Shown here: piece by piece, positions 34,018 through 42,992 of the stretch
Numbering within the stretch: position 1 is the first letter of the stretch
Layout of the letters: the number at the start of each line of letters is the position of its first letter
Origin: an uncultured Alistipes sp.
GTDB taxonomy: Bacteria > Bacteroidota > Bacteroidia > Bacteroidales > Rikenellaceae
Direction: 5' to 3'
Assembly: GCA_910584485.1 (NCBI GenBank)
Contig: CAJUAV010000011.1
Coordinates: forward strand, 1-64,000
DNA: 64,000 bases
The notes under the pieces: generated by a model
Databases searched by the model: none
What the model saw: only the letters and a program-made list of their open reading frames with translations
What the model was told of the DNA's origin: nothing
Position numbers and translations under genes: made by a program

Positions 34018-36330
34018 ATGGATTTTCAACTCGTATCGGACTATGCCCCCATGGGCGACCAGCCGGAGGCGATCGCACAGCTGACCTCCGCGATCCGCCA
34101 CGGCTCGCAGCACAATACGCTGCTCGGCGTGACGGGTTCGGGCAAGACCTTCACCGTGGCCAACGTCATCGCCGACCTGAAGCGTCCGACACTCGTGTTG
34201 AGCCACAACAAAACCCTCGCGGCACAGCTCTACGGCGAGTTCAAGAATTTCTTTCCCGACAACGCCGTCGAATATTTCGTCTCCTACTACGACTACTACC
34301 AGCCCGAGGCCTACCTCCCCACGACCGACACCTACATCGAAAAAGACCTCTCGATCAACGACGAAATCGAGAAACTCCGTCTGCAAGCCGTCTCAACCCT
34401 GCTGTCGGGCCGCCGCGACGTGATCGTCGTGTCGAGCGTCTCGTGTCTCTACGGCTGCGGCAACCCCGCCGATTTCCACGCCACGGCGATCCGCATCGAG
34501 GTGGGACAGATCATCAACCGCAAACAGTTCCTCTACCGACTGGTCGAGGCGCTCTACACCCGCACCGAACGCGACCTGGAGCCCGCGACCTTCCGCGTGA
34601 ACGGCGACACGGTGGATGTCATGGCCGCCTTCGGCGAGTTCGGCAGCCAATGCTTCCGCGTCCTCTTCTTCGACGACGAAATCGAGGCGATCCACACCGT
34701 CGATCCCCTTTCGGGACAGCGCATCGCCTCGCTCGACAGCATCACCTTCTACCCCACGAACCTCTTCGTGACGACCAAGGAGCGCATCCACCAGGCCGTG
34801 CAGCAGATCTACCTCGATCTGGGCAAACAGATCGCCTTCTTCGAGCAGGCGGGCCGCATGACCGAGGCGCAGCGCATCAAACAGCGTGTCGAATACGACC
34901 TCGAAATGATCAAGGAGCTGGGCTACTGCCCCGGCATCGAGAACTATTCGCGCTATTTCGACGGCCGCGCCGAGGGGACGCGCCCCTTCTGTCTGCTGGA
35001 CTATTTCCCCGAAGATTACCTGCTGGTGGTCGACGAAAGCCACGTGACGCTGCCCCAGGTGCACGCCATGTACGGCGGCGACCGCGCCCGCAAGGAGAAC
35101 CTCGTGGAGTACGGCTTCCGTCTCCCCGCGGCGCGCGACAACCGACCGCTCACCTTCTCCGAATTCGAACGGTTGCAGGGAACCTCGATCTACGTCAGCG
35201 CCACCCCCGCCGACTGGGAGCTCATGAAGAGCGGCGGCGTGGTGGTCGAGCAGCTGATCCGCCCCACGGGGCTCGTCGATCCGCCGCTGGAGGTGCGCAT
35301 CACCGAACACCAGATCGACGACCTGATCGAGGAGATCGACCGCTGCGTGCGCCGCGACGACAAGGTGCTCGTGACGACCATCACGAAGCGCATGGCCGAG
35401 GAGCTCTCGAAATATTTCGACCGCGTGGGGATCCGCAACCGCTACATCCACTCGGACGTCGACACGCTCGAACGGGTGCAGATCCTCGAAGACCTGCGCG
35501 GCGGCCTCTTCGACGTTCTCGTGGGGGTCAACCTGCTGCGCGAAGGACTCGACCTGCCCGAAGTGGCGCTCGTGGCGATTCTCGACGCCGACAAGGAGGG
35601 ATTCCTGCGCAACGTCCGCTCGATCACCCAGATCGCGGGACGCGCAGCCCGCCACGCCCAGGGTCGGGCGATCCTCTATGCCGAGAGCTGCACCGATTCG
35701 ATGCGGCGCGCCATCATCGACGCCAACCGCCGCCGCGAGAAGCAGGTGCGCTTCGACGTCGAACACGAAATGCTGCCGCAGAGCGCCCGCCGCAGCGGCA
35801 CGGGACAGAGCACCCTGCTCGCGGCCAAGAGCACCGAAGGGGTCGACCTGACCGTCCACCGTCTCACCGAGGAGCACTACGGCGCCCCCCTGCGCCCCGA
35901 AAAGCCGATTGCCGCCGCCGAGACAGAGCCCTCCGAACGCAGCGGCGGGCGCGAGCGGCCACAAGGCCTCGCAAGCTCGAACGACCTCGAACGTGCGCAG
36001 GGCCGCAGCGGAACGAATGACCTCGGTCGGACGGACGAGCGCAATCGAACCAACGGTCCGCAGGCAGCGGAAAACCTCGGCATGGCCGCCGATGTCGACC
36101 GCGCCTACTCCGCCGAGCGCTCCGCACGCAGCGGTGCGAAATCTGCCGGCTCCGCCCCCGAAATCCCGCCGACCGCCCTCACGGGTGCCGAGCTGGACGC
36201 CCTGATCGCGCGGGCGCGCGAAGAGATGGAGCGAGCCGCCAAAGCGCTCGATTTCCTCGCCGCAGCCCGCTACCGCGACCGCATGTACGAACTGCAAAAG
36301 CTGCGCGAAGAGTTGCGCGGCATCCGATAA
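34018..36330 (+). CDS. uvrB: Excinuclease ABC subunit B, with a long linker before the UVR domain
   Basis: Damage-verifying helicase of nucleotide excision repair, working with UvrA and UvrC. It has 770 residues, about 100 more than usual. Walker A is GVTGSGKTFT near 39-48. The DNA-probing beta-hairpin contains YYDYYQPEAYLP near 92-103. The DEAD-like box is VVDESHVTLP near 337-346, and motif VI is QIAGRAARH. The C-terminal UVR coiled coil, EEMERAAKALDFLAAARYRD, is intact. The extra length is a low-complexity stretch rich in Ser, Arg, Glu and Gly, about residues 635-720, between helicase and UVR domain. A surface lipoprotein gene follows 12 bp downstream. Confidence 0.96.
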   Translation: MDFQLVSDYAPMGDQPEAIAQLTSAIRHGSQHNTLLGVTGSGKTFTVANVIADLKRPTLVLSHNKTLAAQLYGEFKNFFPDNAVEYFVSYYDYYQPEAYLPTTDTYIEKDLSINDEIEKLRLQAVSTLLSGRRDVIVVSSVSCLYGCGNPADFHATAIRIEVGQIINRKQFLYRLVEALYTRTERDLEPATFRVNGDTVDVMAAFGEFGSQCFRVLFFDDEIEAIHTVDPLSGQRIASLDSITFYPTNLFVTTKERIHQAVQQIYLDLGKQIAFFEQAGRMTEAQRIKQRVEYDLEMIKELGYCPGIENYSRYFDGRAEGTRPFCLLDYFPEDYLLVVDESHVTLPQVHAMYGGDRARKENLVEYGFRLPAARDNRPLTFSEFERLQGTSIYVSATPADWELMKSGGVVVEQLIRPTGLVDPPLEVRITEHQIDDLIEEIDRCVRRDDKVLVTTITKRMAEELSKYFDRVGIRNRYIHSDVDTLERVQILEDLRGGLFDVLVGVNLLREGLDLPEVALVAILDADKEGFLRNVRSITQIAGRAARHAQGRAILYAESCTDSMRRAIIDANRRREKQVRFDVEHEMLPQSARRSGTGQSTLLAAKSTEGVDLTVHRLTEEHYGAPLRPEKPIAAAETEPSERSGGRERPQGLASSNDLERAQGRSGTNDLGRTDERNRTNGPQAAENLGMAADVDRAYSAERSARSGAKSAGSAPEIPPTALTGAELDALIARAREEMERAAKALDFLAAARYRDRMYELQKLREELRGIR

Positions 36331-36342
36331 AACGCGAAACCC

Positions 36343-38115
36343 ATGCTTACACCCTCTCTGCACCGCCTTTCGAGCCTCTGCCTGGCCATCGCCCTGCTCT
36401 GCAACGTCGCCTGCAACAAGGACGACACGATCGACGCCCCCCTGCCGCCGACCATCGCGCTCGACAGCGAAACGGGTATCTACACCGTCAAGGCGGGGGC
36501 TGAACTGACCGTCGCTCCGACGGTCGAACACGCCGACGGCGCCGAGATCCTGTGGCGCCTCGACGGCCGCATCGTCTGCCGCACGCTCGTCTACACGGCG
36601 GTCTGGGAGGAGGTCGGCGATTTCTACCCCGTGCTGACCGTCCGCACCGAGGCAGGCACGGTCGAGGAGCAGATCCGCGTCGAGGTCGTCGAGCGAACGC
36701 CGCCCGTCATTTCGCTGCCCGTTCCCCCCGAGGGGTTGCAGGCCGTGGCGGGCACGGAGCTGCGCCTCGAGCCGACCTACCGCTACGACGAGGAGCCCTT
36801 CCGCGTCGAATGGCTGCGCGACGACGCGGTGGTCGGCACCGAACGCAGCTACGTCTTCCGCGCCGAGCGGGCGGGACGCTATCCGCTCCTCGTGCGCGCC
36901 ACGAACGCCGACGGCACGACCTGTCGGGAGCTGACGATCGAGGTCTTCGACGAACTGCCGCGCGCGGTCGCCTTCCCCGCCCGCTCCCACCGCGACCCCT
37001 CGACCGACCGCCACACGCTCGTCGGACGCACGCTCCTGCTGCGTCCCGAACTGCGTCATTTCACCCATCCGCGCTTCGCCTGGAGTATCGACGGCCGGCC
37101 GACCGCCTGCACCGATCCCCTCCTGCGCTTCACCCCCACGGCGGGCGGCACCTACCGCATCGCCGTCACGGTGACCGAAGCGGAGACGGCGGCGTCCCGC
37201 ACGGCCGAGGTGGTCGTGCACTGTTCGAACAAAAGCGAGCGGGAGCTGCTGCGGCCCCGTACGGCGGGCAGCTCGCTGCGCCAGCAGCGCGTCTGGGAGT
37301 GGACCCCCGCCCCCGGGCAGTTCATCGGCGAAACGGGTCCGCAGGGCGGCATGACGGGGAACGAAACGACCCCCGAAGCGGCCGACGCCTGGGCCCTGCG
37401 GCGCCTGACGGCGAAGCTGCCCGTATCACTGGGCGGCTTCGGCGGCTACATCGTCGTCGGCTTCGACCACAGCATTCCGCGCGGCAGCACGGGTTACGAT
37501 TTCGCCATCGCGGGCAACGCCTACACCTCGAACGGCGGCAGCTCGAACGAACCCGGGATCGTCTGGGTGATGCAGGACACGAACGGCAACGGCGAACCTG
37601 ACGACGAGTGGTACGAGCTGCGGGGCAGCGAAACGGGCAAGGCGGAGACCCTCCAGGAGTATGCGGTAACTTATTACCGCCCCGCGGGGCCGCGCATGGC
37701 CGTCGAATGGAGCGACTCGGAGGGGCAGCGAGGCAGCATCGACTACCTGCCCGCCTTCCACGACCAGGAGAGCTACTACCCCGCCTGGATCGGCGCCGAA
37801 GCTTACACGCTGCGCGGCACCCGCCTCTCGGCGCAAAACCGCCTCGACCCCGCGACGGGCTTCTGGTCCAACCTCGCCTACGCGTGGGGCTATGCCGACA
37901 ACACGGGCAGCGACCGCATCGCCGAGGGCGACGAAGAGGGCAACGGGCAGGAGACGGGTTTCCGCATCGCCAACGCCGTCTATCCCGACGGGACGCCCGT
38001 CGAGCTGCAATTCATCGATTTCGTCAAGGTGCAGACGGGCGTGAATGCCCGCAGCGGGCACCTCGGCGAAATTTCGACCGAGGTCTGCTCGTTCCGCGAC
38101 TGCGCGGAGCAGTAG
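36343..38115 (+). CDS. Surface lipoprotein with PKD/Ig-like domains, B12-locus type
   Basis: Exported lipoprotein of 590 residues. Lipobox ALLCNVAC near 18-25 is followed by NKDD, which fits the Bacteroidetes signal for display on the cell surface. Residues 35-290 contain about three Ig/PKD-like domains (ILWRLDGRIVCR, FRVEWLRDDAVVG, FAWSIDGRPTAC). The C-terminal half (about 315-590) is a domain with EWTPAPGQFIGETG, GYIVVGFDHSIP, DFAIAGNAYTSNG and QDTNGNGEPDDEWYEL. Similar proteins accompany BtuG/BtuB genes, so a role in cobalamin capture is likely but inferred. It lies upstream of the riboswitch and next to uvrB. Confidence 0.75.
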   Translation: MLTPSLHRLSSLCLAIALLCNVACNKDDTIDAPLPPTIALDSETGIYTVKAGAELTVAPTVEHADGAEILWRLDGRIVCRTLVYTAVWEEVGDFYPVLTVRTEAGTVEEQIRVEVVERTPPVISLPVPPEGLQAVAGTELRLEPTYRYDEEPFRVEWLRDDAVVGTERSYVFRAERAGRYPLLVRATNADGTTCRELTIEVFDELPRAVAFPARSHRDPSTDRHTLVGRTLLLRPELRHFTHPRFAWSIDGRPTACTDPLLRFTPTAGGTYRIAVTVTEAETAASRTAEVVVHCSNKSERELLRPRTAGSSLRQQRVWEWTPAPGQFIGETGPQGGMTGNETTPEAADAWALRRLTAKLPVSLGGFGGYIVVGFDHSIPRGSTGYDFAIAGNAYTSNGGSSNEPGIVWVMQDTNGNGEPDDEWYELRGSETGKAETLQEYAVTYYRPAGPRMAVEWSDSEGQRGSIDYLPAFHDQESYYPAWIGAEAYTLRGTRLSAQNRLDPATGFWSNLAYAWGYADNTGSDRIAEGDEEGNGQETGFRIANAVYPDGTPVELQFIDFVKVQTGVNARSGHLGEISTEVCSFRDCAEQ

Positions 38116-38386
38116 CTTCGCACGGCAGGCGAAAGCCGACGGCCGATGCGGAGACATCGCCGCAGGCGGCTCTTGCCGAAGAACATCGATCGACCGACGC
38201 ATGCCGATCGGCCGCAGGCCGTCGGGAAACCCGCCCGAACGTGCGGCGCAGCGCAGCCTGCATGCAGGCTGCGCTGCGCATTCGGACAGCCCTGCGGAAT
38301 CGGCGGCCCGCCCTCCGCCGCTCTTCCCGATTATTTTTTCCTGCGGGCGGCACCTCCTGTCGAAAAAAAGCGTACCTTTGTTCCGT
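38116..38386. repeat. Spacer with a perfect 34-bp palindrome
   Basis: No gene seen. 38246-38262 and 38263-38279 are exact reverse complements (17 bp each, no loop). No T run follows, so it is not a classical terminator. A -7 box TACCTTTG at 38373-38380 probably drives the riboswitch transcript. Confidence 0.8.
38373..38380 (+). promoter_or_regulatory. -7 box of the cobalamin operon
   Basis: TACCTTTG lies 6 bp before the predicted first riboswitch stem. The -33 element is unclear. Confidence 0.55.
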
Positions 38387-38568
38387 CACGGTTCCCCGTC
38401 GCGCCTGCGTGGCGGAGGGGATAAAAGGGAATTCGGTGCGAATCCGAAACAGTACTCGCTGCTGTAAGTCCCTCTCTCCGAAAGAGAGATGCGTTTCGGC
38501 GCACGCTGGCCACTGATCGACGGATCGGGAAGGCGCGCCAAACGGGACAAGTCAGAAGACCTGCCGTG
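38387..38568 (+). promoter_or_regulatory. Cobalamin (B12) riboswitch
   Basis: RNA sensor that turns down the downstream uptake genes when cobalamin is bound. P1 is CACGG (38387-38391) with CCGTG (38564-38568). Conserved core pieces appear in order: GGGAATTCGGTGCGAATCC, GCTGCTGTAAGTCCC, GCCACTG, GGGAAGGCGC, and the B12 box AGTCAGAAGACCTGCC (38550-38565). About 155 bp separate it from the BtuG-like start. In this phylum control is usually by hiding the ribosome site, and no terminator hairpin is obvious in the spacer. Confidence 0.95.
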
Positions 38569-38723
38569 CGACCTCGGATTTGCGCCTGCGGGTTACGGGT
38601 AAGGATCGACGACTGCCGCTCGGCAGTACTCCGAATACCTGCTCCCCACCCCCTGCGACGCATCCGCCGACACGGCCCGCCTTCCGACACGACGGCAGCG
38701 GGCCCGAACCCGAAACGATGCCC

Positions 38724-39788
38724 ATGAAACACTCGATCCACACGCTGCTGGTCGCCGCGGCCCTCCTGCTGCTCGGCGGCTGCATGAAATGGGACTACGG
38801 CCAGACGGAGGAGGTCACCGCCACGGGCGCGGGGCTCTTCGTCCTGAACGAAGGCAATTTCCAGTACGGCAACGCCTCGCTCACCTACTACGACCCCGAG
38901 ACGAAGCAGGCCGAGAACGAGCTCTTCCGCCGCGCCAACGGCTTCCGCCTCGGCGACGTGGCCCAATCGATGACCGTCCGCGACGGCATCGGCTGGATCG
39001 TGGTGAACAACTCGCACGTGATCTTCGCCATCGACCTCGTCACCTGCCGCGAGGTGGGCCGCATCACCGACCTCACCTCGCCGCGCTACATCCACTTCCT
39101 CTCGGACGAAAAGGCCTACGTGACGCAGCTCTGGGACAACCGCATCTTCATCGTCGACCCGAAGCGGTTCGAAATCACGGGCTGCATCGAGTGCCCGCGC
39201 ATGACGATGGAGAGCGGATCGACCGAGCAGATGGTGCAATACGGCCGCTACCTCTTCGTCACCTGCTGGTCCTACCAAAACCGCATCCTGAAGATCGACA
39301 CCGAAACGGACACCGTCGTGGACGAGCTGACGGTCGGCATCCAGCCCGCCTCGCTCGTGCTGGACTGCTACGGCAAGCTCTGGACCCTCACCGACGGCGG
39401 CTACGAAGGCTCGCCCTACGGCCGCGAGGCCCCCGCCCTCTGGCGCATCGATCCCGAGCGCTTCGCCGTCGAGCAGGAGTTCCGCTTCCGCCTCGGCGAC
39501 ACCCCCTCCGAATTGCAGCTCAACGGCGCCAAAGACCGCCTCTACTGGATCGACGACGACGTCTGGCAGATGGAGGTGACGGCCCGGCGCGCACCCGTGC
39601 AGCCGCTGCTCGCCTCCCGCGGCACAAAATACTACGGCCTCACGGTCGATCCCGTGCGCGGCGACCTCTACGTGGCCGACGCCATCGATTACCAGCAGCA
39701 GGGCATCGTCTACCGCCATGCGGCCGACGGCGAGCTGCTCGACCAATTCTATGCGGGGGTCACCCCCGGCGCCTTTTGCTGGAAATAA
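38724..39788 (+). CDS. btuG: BtuG-like surface B12-binding lipoprotein (YncE/DUF5074 beta-propeller)
   Basis: Predicted surface lipoprotein that captures cobalamin for the outer-membrane transporter. It has 354 residues. The lipobox is LLLLGGC near 17-23. The mature part is a seven-bladed propeller of YncE/DUF5074 type with repeats such as GLFVLNEGNFQYGNASLTYY, VNNSHVIFAIDL and KAYVTQLWDNRIFIVD. It is the first gene after the riboswitch and 5 bp before the BtuB-like gene. An ATG two codons upstream (38718) is also possible. Functional assignment rests on similarity in layout to the Bacteroides BtuG-BtuB pairs. Confidence 0.85.
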   Translation: MKHSIHTLLVAAALLLLGGCMKWDYGQTEEVTATGAGLFVLNEGNFQYGNASLTYYDPETKQAENELFRRANGFRLGDVAQSMTVRDGIGWIVVNNSHVIFAIDLVTCREVGRITDLTSPRYIHFLSDEKAYVTQLWDNRIFIVDPKRFEITGCIECPRMTMESGSTEQMVQYGRYLFVTCWSYQNRILKIDTETDTVVDELTVGIQPASLVLDCYGKLWTLTDGGYEGSPYGREAPALWRIDPERFAVEQEFRFRLGDTPSELQLNGAKDRLYWIDDDVWQMEVTARRAPVQPLLASRGTKYYGLTVDPVRGDLYVADAIDYQQQGIVYRHAADGELLDQFYAGVTPGAFCWK

Positions 39789-39793
39789 GGACC

Positions 39794-41857
39794 ATGAAAC
39801 GACTCTTCCCGCTCTTCGCCGCACTGCTCGCCCTCGGCCCCCTCGCCGCCCAAACGCCCCCCACGGAGGGGTGGACCCGACGCGTCCACCCCATACCCGA
39901 AGTGACCGTCTACGGCCGCCGCCCCCTGAAGGAGATCGGCGTGCAGCAGACGCGCTTCGACTCGGTAGCCCTCAAGGAGAACATCGCCCTCTCGATGGCC
40001 GACGTGCTGACCTTCAACTCCTCGATCTTCGTCAAGAGCTACGGCCGCGCGACCCTCTCGACGGTCGCGTTCCGCGGCACCTCGCCCTCGCACACGCAGG
40101 TGACCTGGAACGGCATGCGCATCAACAACCCGATGCTCGGCATGACCGACTTTTCGATGATCCCCTCCTACTTCATCGACGACGCCTCGCTGCTGCACGG
40201 CACGTCGTCCGTGAACGAGACGGGCGGCGGACTGGGCGGCGCCGTGAAACTCGCCACGAAACCCGCCGCGGCCGAGGGGTTCGGTCTGCAATACGTGCAG
40301 GGCATCGGTTCGTTCCGCACCTTCGACGAGTTTCTGCGCCTCACCTACGGCAACGAGCGCTGGCAGCTCTCGACCCGCTTCGTCTGCTCCGCCTCGCCCA
40401 ACGACTACAAATACCGCAACCGCGACAAGAAGGAGAACATCTACGACGACGACCGCAACATCATCGGCTCCTATCATCCGACGGAGCGCAACCGCAGCGG
40501 CTCCTTCAAAGACCTGCATCTGTTGCAGGAGGCCTACTACAACACGGGGCGCGGCGACCGCTTCGGCGTCAACGCATGGTACCTCCGCTCGAACCGCGAG
40601 CTGCCGATGCTGACGACCGACTACGCCTCCGACCTCGCATTCGAAAACCGCCAGCGCGAAGAGACCCTGCGCAGCATCCTCATGTGGGATCACCTGCGCA
40701 GCGACTGGAAGCTGGGAGCCAGCGCAGGTTATATCCACACCTGGACGGCCTACGACTACCGCCGCGACGTGGGCAACGGCACGATGGCCTCGATGACCCG
40801 TTCGCGCAGTCGGATCAACACCTTCTACGGCCGGCTCGAGGGCGAATACGCCCCCTCGCGCCGCTGGCTCCTCACCGCCTCGCTCTCGGCGCACCAGCAT
40901 TTCGTGAAGAGCGCCGACAAGAACATCATCGCGCAGAACGGCGACAAGGCGGTGGTGGGCTATGACAAGGGGCGCATCGAGCTCTCGGGGTCGCTCTCGG
41001 CCAAGTGGCGCCCGACCGACCGTTTCGGCGCCTCGGCGGTGCTGCGCCAGGAGCTCTACGGCACCTCCCGCACCCCGCTGATCCCCGCCCTCTTCCTCGA
41101 CGGCGTCCTCTCGAAACGAGGCAACGTCGTGGCGAAGGCCTCCGTGTCGCGCAATTTCCGCTTCCCGACCCTCAACGACCTCTATTTCCTGCCGGGCGGC
41201 AACCCCGAGCTGCGCAAGGAGCGCGGATACACCTACGACGCAGGGATCTCGTTCGCCACGGGCAAGGCCGACCGCTACCGGTTAAGCGGATCGGTCACGT
41301 GGTTCGATTCGCACGTCGACGACTGGATCATCTGGCTGCCCACCACCAAGGGATTCTTCTCGCCGCGCAACCTCAAGCAGGTGCACGCCTACGGCATCGA
41401 GGTGCAGGCGAACCTCTCGGCAGCCCTCGCGCGCGACTGGAAGATCGACCTCGACGGCACCTGGTCGTGGACCCCCTCGATCAACGAGGGCGAGCCGATC
41501 TCCTCCGCCGACCGATCGGTCGGCAAGCAGCTGCCCTACGTGCCCGAACACGCGGCGACCCTCTCGGGCCGCCTCGCCTGGCGCAGCTGGACGCTGCACT
41601 ACAAATGGTGCTGCTACGGCGAGCGCTTCACGATGTCGAGCAACGACCGCACCCTGACGGGCCGCCTGCCCGCTTACTACATGAACAACCTCTCGCTCGA
41701 AAAGAGCCTTTCGCTGCGCCGCGTCGACCTCTCGGTCAAGGGGACGGTGAACAACCTCTTCGACGAGGAGTATCTATCGGTCCTCTCGCGGCCCATGCCC
41801 GGCATCCACTTCGAAATCTTCATCGGCATCACCCCCAAATGGGGCAAAAAGAGATAA
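39794..41857 (+). CDS. btuB: TonB-dependent outer-membrane cobalamin receptor, BtuB-like
   Basis: Outer-membrane transporter for cobalamin, 687 residues. Signal peptide FPLFAALLALGPLAA is cut near AQT. The TonB-box/plug region begins with IPEVTVYGRRPLKEIG. Plug motifs are SMADVLTFNSSIFVKSYG, STVAFRGTSPSHTQVTWNG and NPMLGMTDFS. The barrel ends with the typical INNLFDEEYLS-like segment (VNNLFDEEYLSV) and an aromatic final strand, HFEIFIGITPKW. It lacks the N-terminal carboxypeptidase-regulatory domain seen in SusC proteins, which fits BtuB. It stands under the riboswitch with BtuG before and BtuF 1 bp after. Confidence 0.9.
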   Translation: MKRLFPLFAALLALGPLAAQTPPTEGWTRRVHPIPEVTVYGRRPLKEIGVQQTRFDSVALKENIALSMADVLTFNSSIFVKSYGRATLSTVAFRGTSPSHTQVTWNGMRINNPMLGMTDFSMIPSYFIDDASLLHGTSSVNETGGGLGGAVKLATKPAAAEGFGLQYVQGIGSFRTFDEFLRLTYGNERWQLSTRFVCSASPNDYKYRNRDKKENIYDDDRNIIGSYHPTERNRSGSFKDLHLLQEAYYNTGRGDRFGVNAWYLRSNRELPMLTTDYASDLAFENRQREETLRSILMWDHLRSDWKLGASAGYIHTWTAYDYRRDVGNGTMASMTRSRSRINTFYGRLEGEYAPSRRWLLTASLSAHQHFVKSADKNIIAQNGDKAVVGYDKGRIELSGSLSAKWRPTDRFGASAVLRQELYGTSRTPLIPALFLDGVLSKRGNVVAKASVSRNFRFPTLNDLYFLPGGNPELRKERGYTYDAGISFATGKADRYRLSGSVTWFDSHVDDWIIWLPTTKGFFSPRNLKQVHAYGIEVQANLSAALARDWKIDLDGTWSWTPSINEGEPISSADRSVGKQLPYVPEHAATLSGRLAWRSWTLHYKWCCYGERFTMSSNDRTLTGRLPAYYMNNLSLEKSLSLRRVDLSVKGTVNNLFDEEYLSVLSRPMPGIHFEIFIGITPKWGKKR

Positions 41858-41858
41858 C

Positions 41859-42992
41859 ATGAACCTTCGCACGCGCTGCGCGGCGCTGCTCGCCGCCCTG
41901 CTTCTCACCGCCGCCTGCGGTCGCCGCGCGGCGACCCCCGACGCCTTCGACACCGTACTCTACGCGCCGCGCTACGCCGCGGGCTTCGAACTGCTGGGGG
42001 CCGACGGGGCCGCGAGCACGCTGCTGAAGGTGCGCGATCCCTGGCAGGGAGCCGAAGGGGTCGAAACGCGGCTCTTCATCGCCCGCAACGGCGAAAAGGC
42101 CCCCGAGGGCTTCGAGGGGCAGGTGCTCGAAGGCGACGCCCGCCGCGTGGTCTGCATGTCCTCGTCGCACGTGGCGCTGCTCGATGCCGCGGGGGCGGTC
42201 GAAACCGTCGTCGGCGTCTCGGGGCTCGATTTCCTGTCGAACGCGCACGTCGCGGCCCACCGTGAGCGGATCGGCGACGTGGGATACGGAGGCAACCTCA
42301 ACTACGAGCTGCTCGTGGCCCTCGCCCCCGATCTGGTGCTGCTCTACGGCGTGAACGGGGCGAGCACGCTCGAGCCGAAGCTGCGCGAGCTGGGCATCCC
42401 CTACCTCTACATCGGCGACTACCTCGAGGAGGATCCCCTCGGCAAGGCGGAGTGGATGATCGCCGTCGGCGAGGCAGTCGGTCGGCGCGCCGCGGCCGAA
42501 GCGGCCTTCGCGCCGATCCCCGCACGCTACGATGCCCTGAAGGCACGGGTCGCCGAGGCGCTCGACGCCCCTTCGGTCATGCTCAACATCCCCTACGGCG
42601 ATGCGTGGTTCATGCCGCCCGTGCGCAGCTACATCGCCCGTCTGATCGCCGATGCGGGGGGCGACTACATCTGCAAGAGCAACGAAGGCGGCTCCTCGCT
42701 GCCGATCGACCTCGAAGAGGCGGCACGACTCGTCCTGGAGGCCGATCTGTGGCTCAACGTGCAGGCTGCTTCGCTCGACGAGCTGCGCAGCCGCTTCCCG
42801 AAATTCGCCGACGCACGGTGCGTGCGCAACGGATACGTCTGGAACTGCGACCTGCGCGCCAACGCCGCGGGCGGCAACGATTTCTGGGAATCGGGCGTCG
42901 TCCGCCCCGACCTCGTGCTGCGCGACCTGGTGCGCATCTTCCACCCCGAACTCGTCGACGAACCCTTCGTCTATTACCGTAAACTCGAATGA
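41859..42992 (+). CDS. btuF: Cobalamin ABC transporter substrate-binding lipoprotein
   Basis: Periplasmic lipoprotein of 377 residues that hands cobalamin to the inner-membrane transporter. The lipobox is LLLTAAC near 14-20. The two-lobed helical-backbone binding fold is indicated by RRVVCMSSSHVALLDAAG, LNYELLVALAPDLVLLYG and the later PYGDAWFMPPVRSYIARLIA. This family also carries iron-siderophore binders, but the riboswitch and the neighbours point to B12. It overlaps btuC by 4 bp (ATGA at 42989-42992), so the two are coupled. Confidence 0.88.
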   Translation: MNLRTRCAALLAALLLTAACGRRAATPDAFDTVLYAPRYAAGFELLGADGAASTLLKVRDPWQGAEGVETRLFIARNGEKAPEGFEGQVLEGDARRVVCMSSSHVALLDAAGAVETVVGVSGLDFLSNAHVAAHRERIGDVGYGGNLNYELLVALAPDLVLLYGVNGASTLEPKLRELGIPYLYIGDYLEEDPLGKAEWMIAVGEAVGRRAAAEAAFAPIPARYDALKARVAEALDAPSVMLNIPYGDAWFMPPVRSYIARLIADAGGDYICKSNEGGSSLPIDLEEAARLVLEADLWLNVQAASLDELRSRFPKFADARCVRNGYVWNCDLRANAAGGNDFWESGVVRPDLVLRDLVRIFHPELVDEPFVYYRKLE

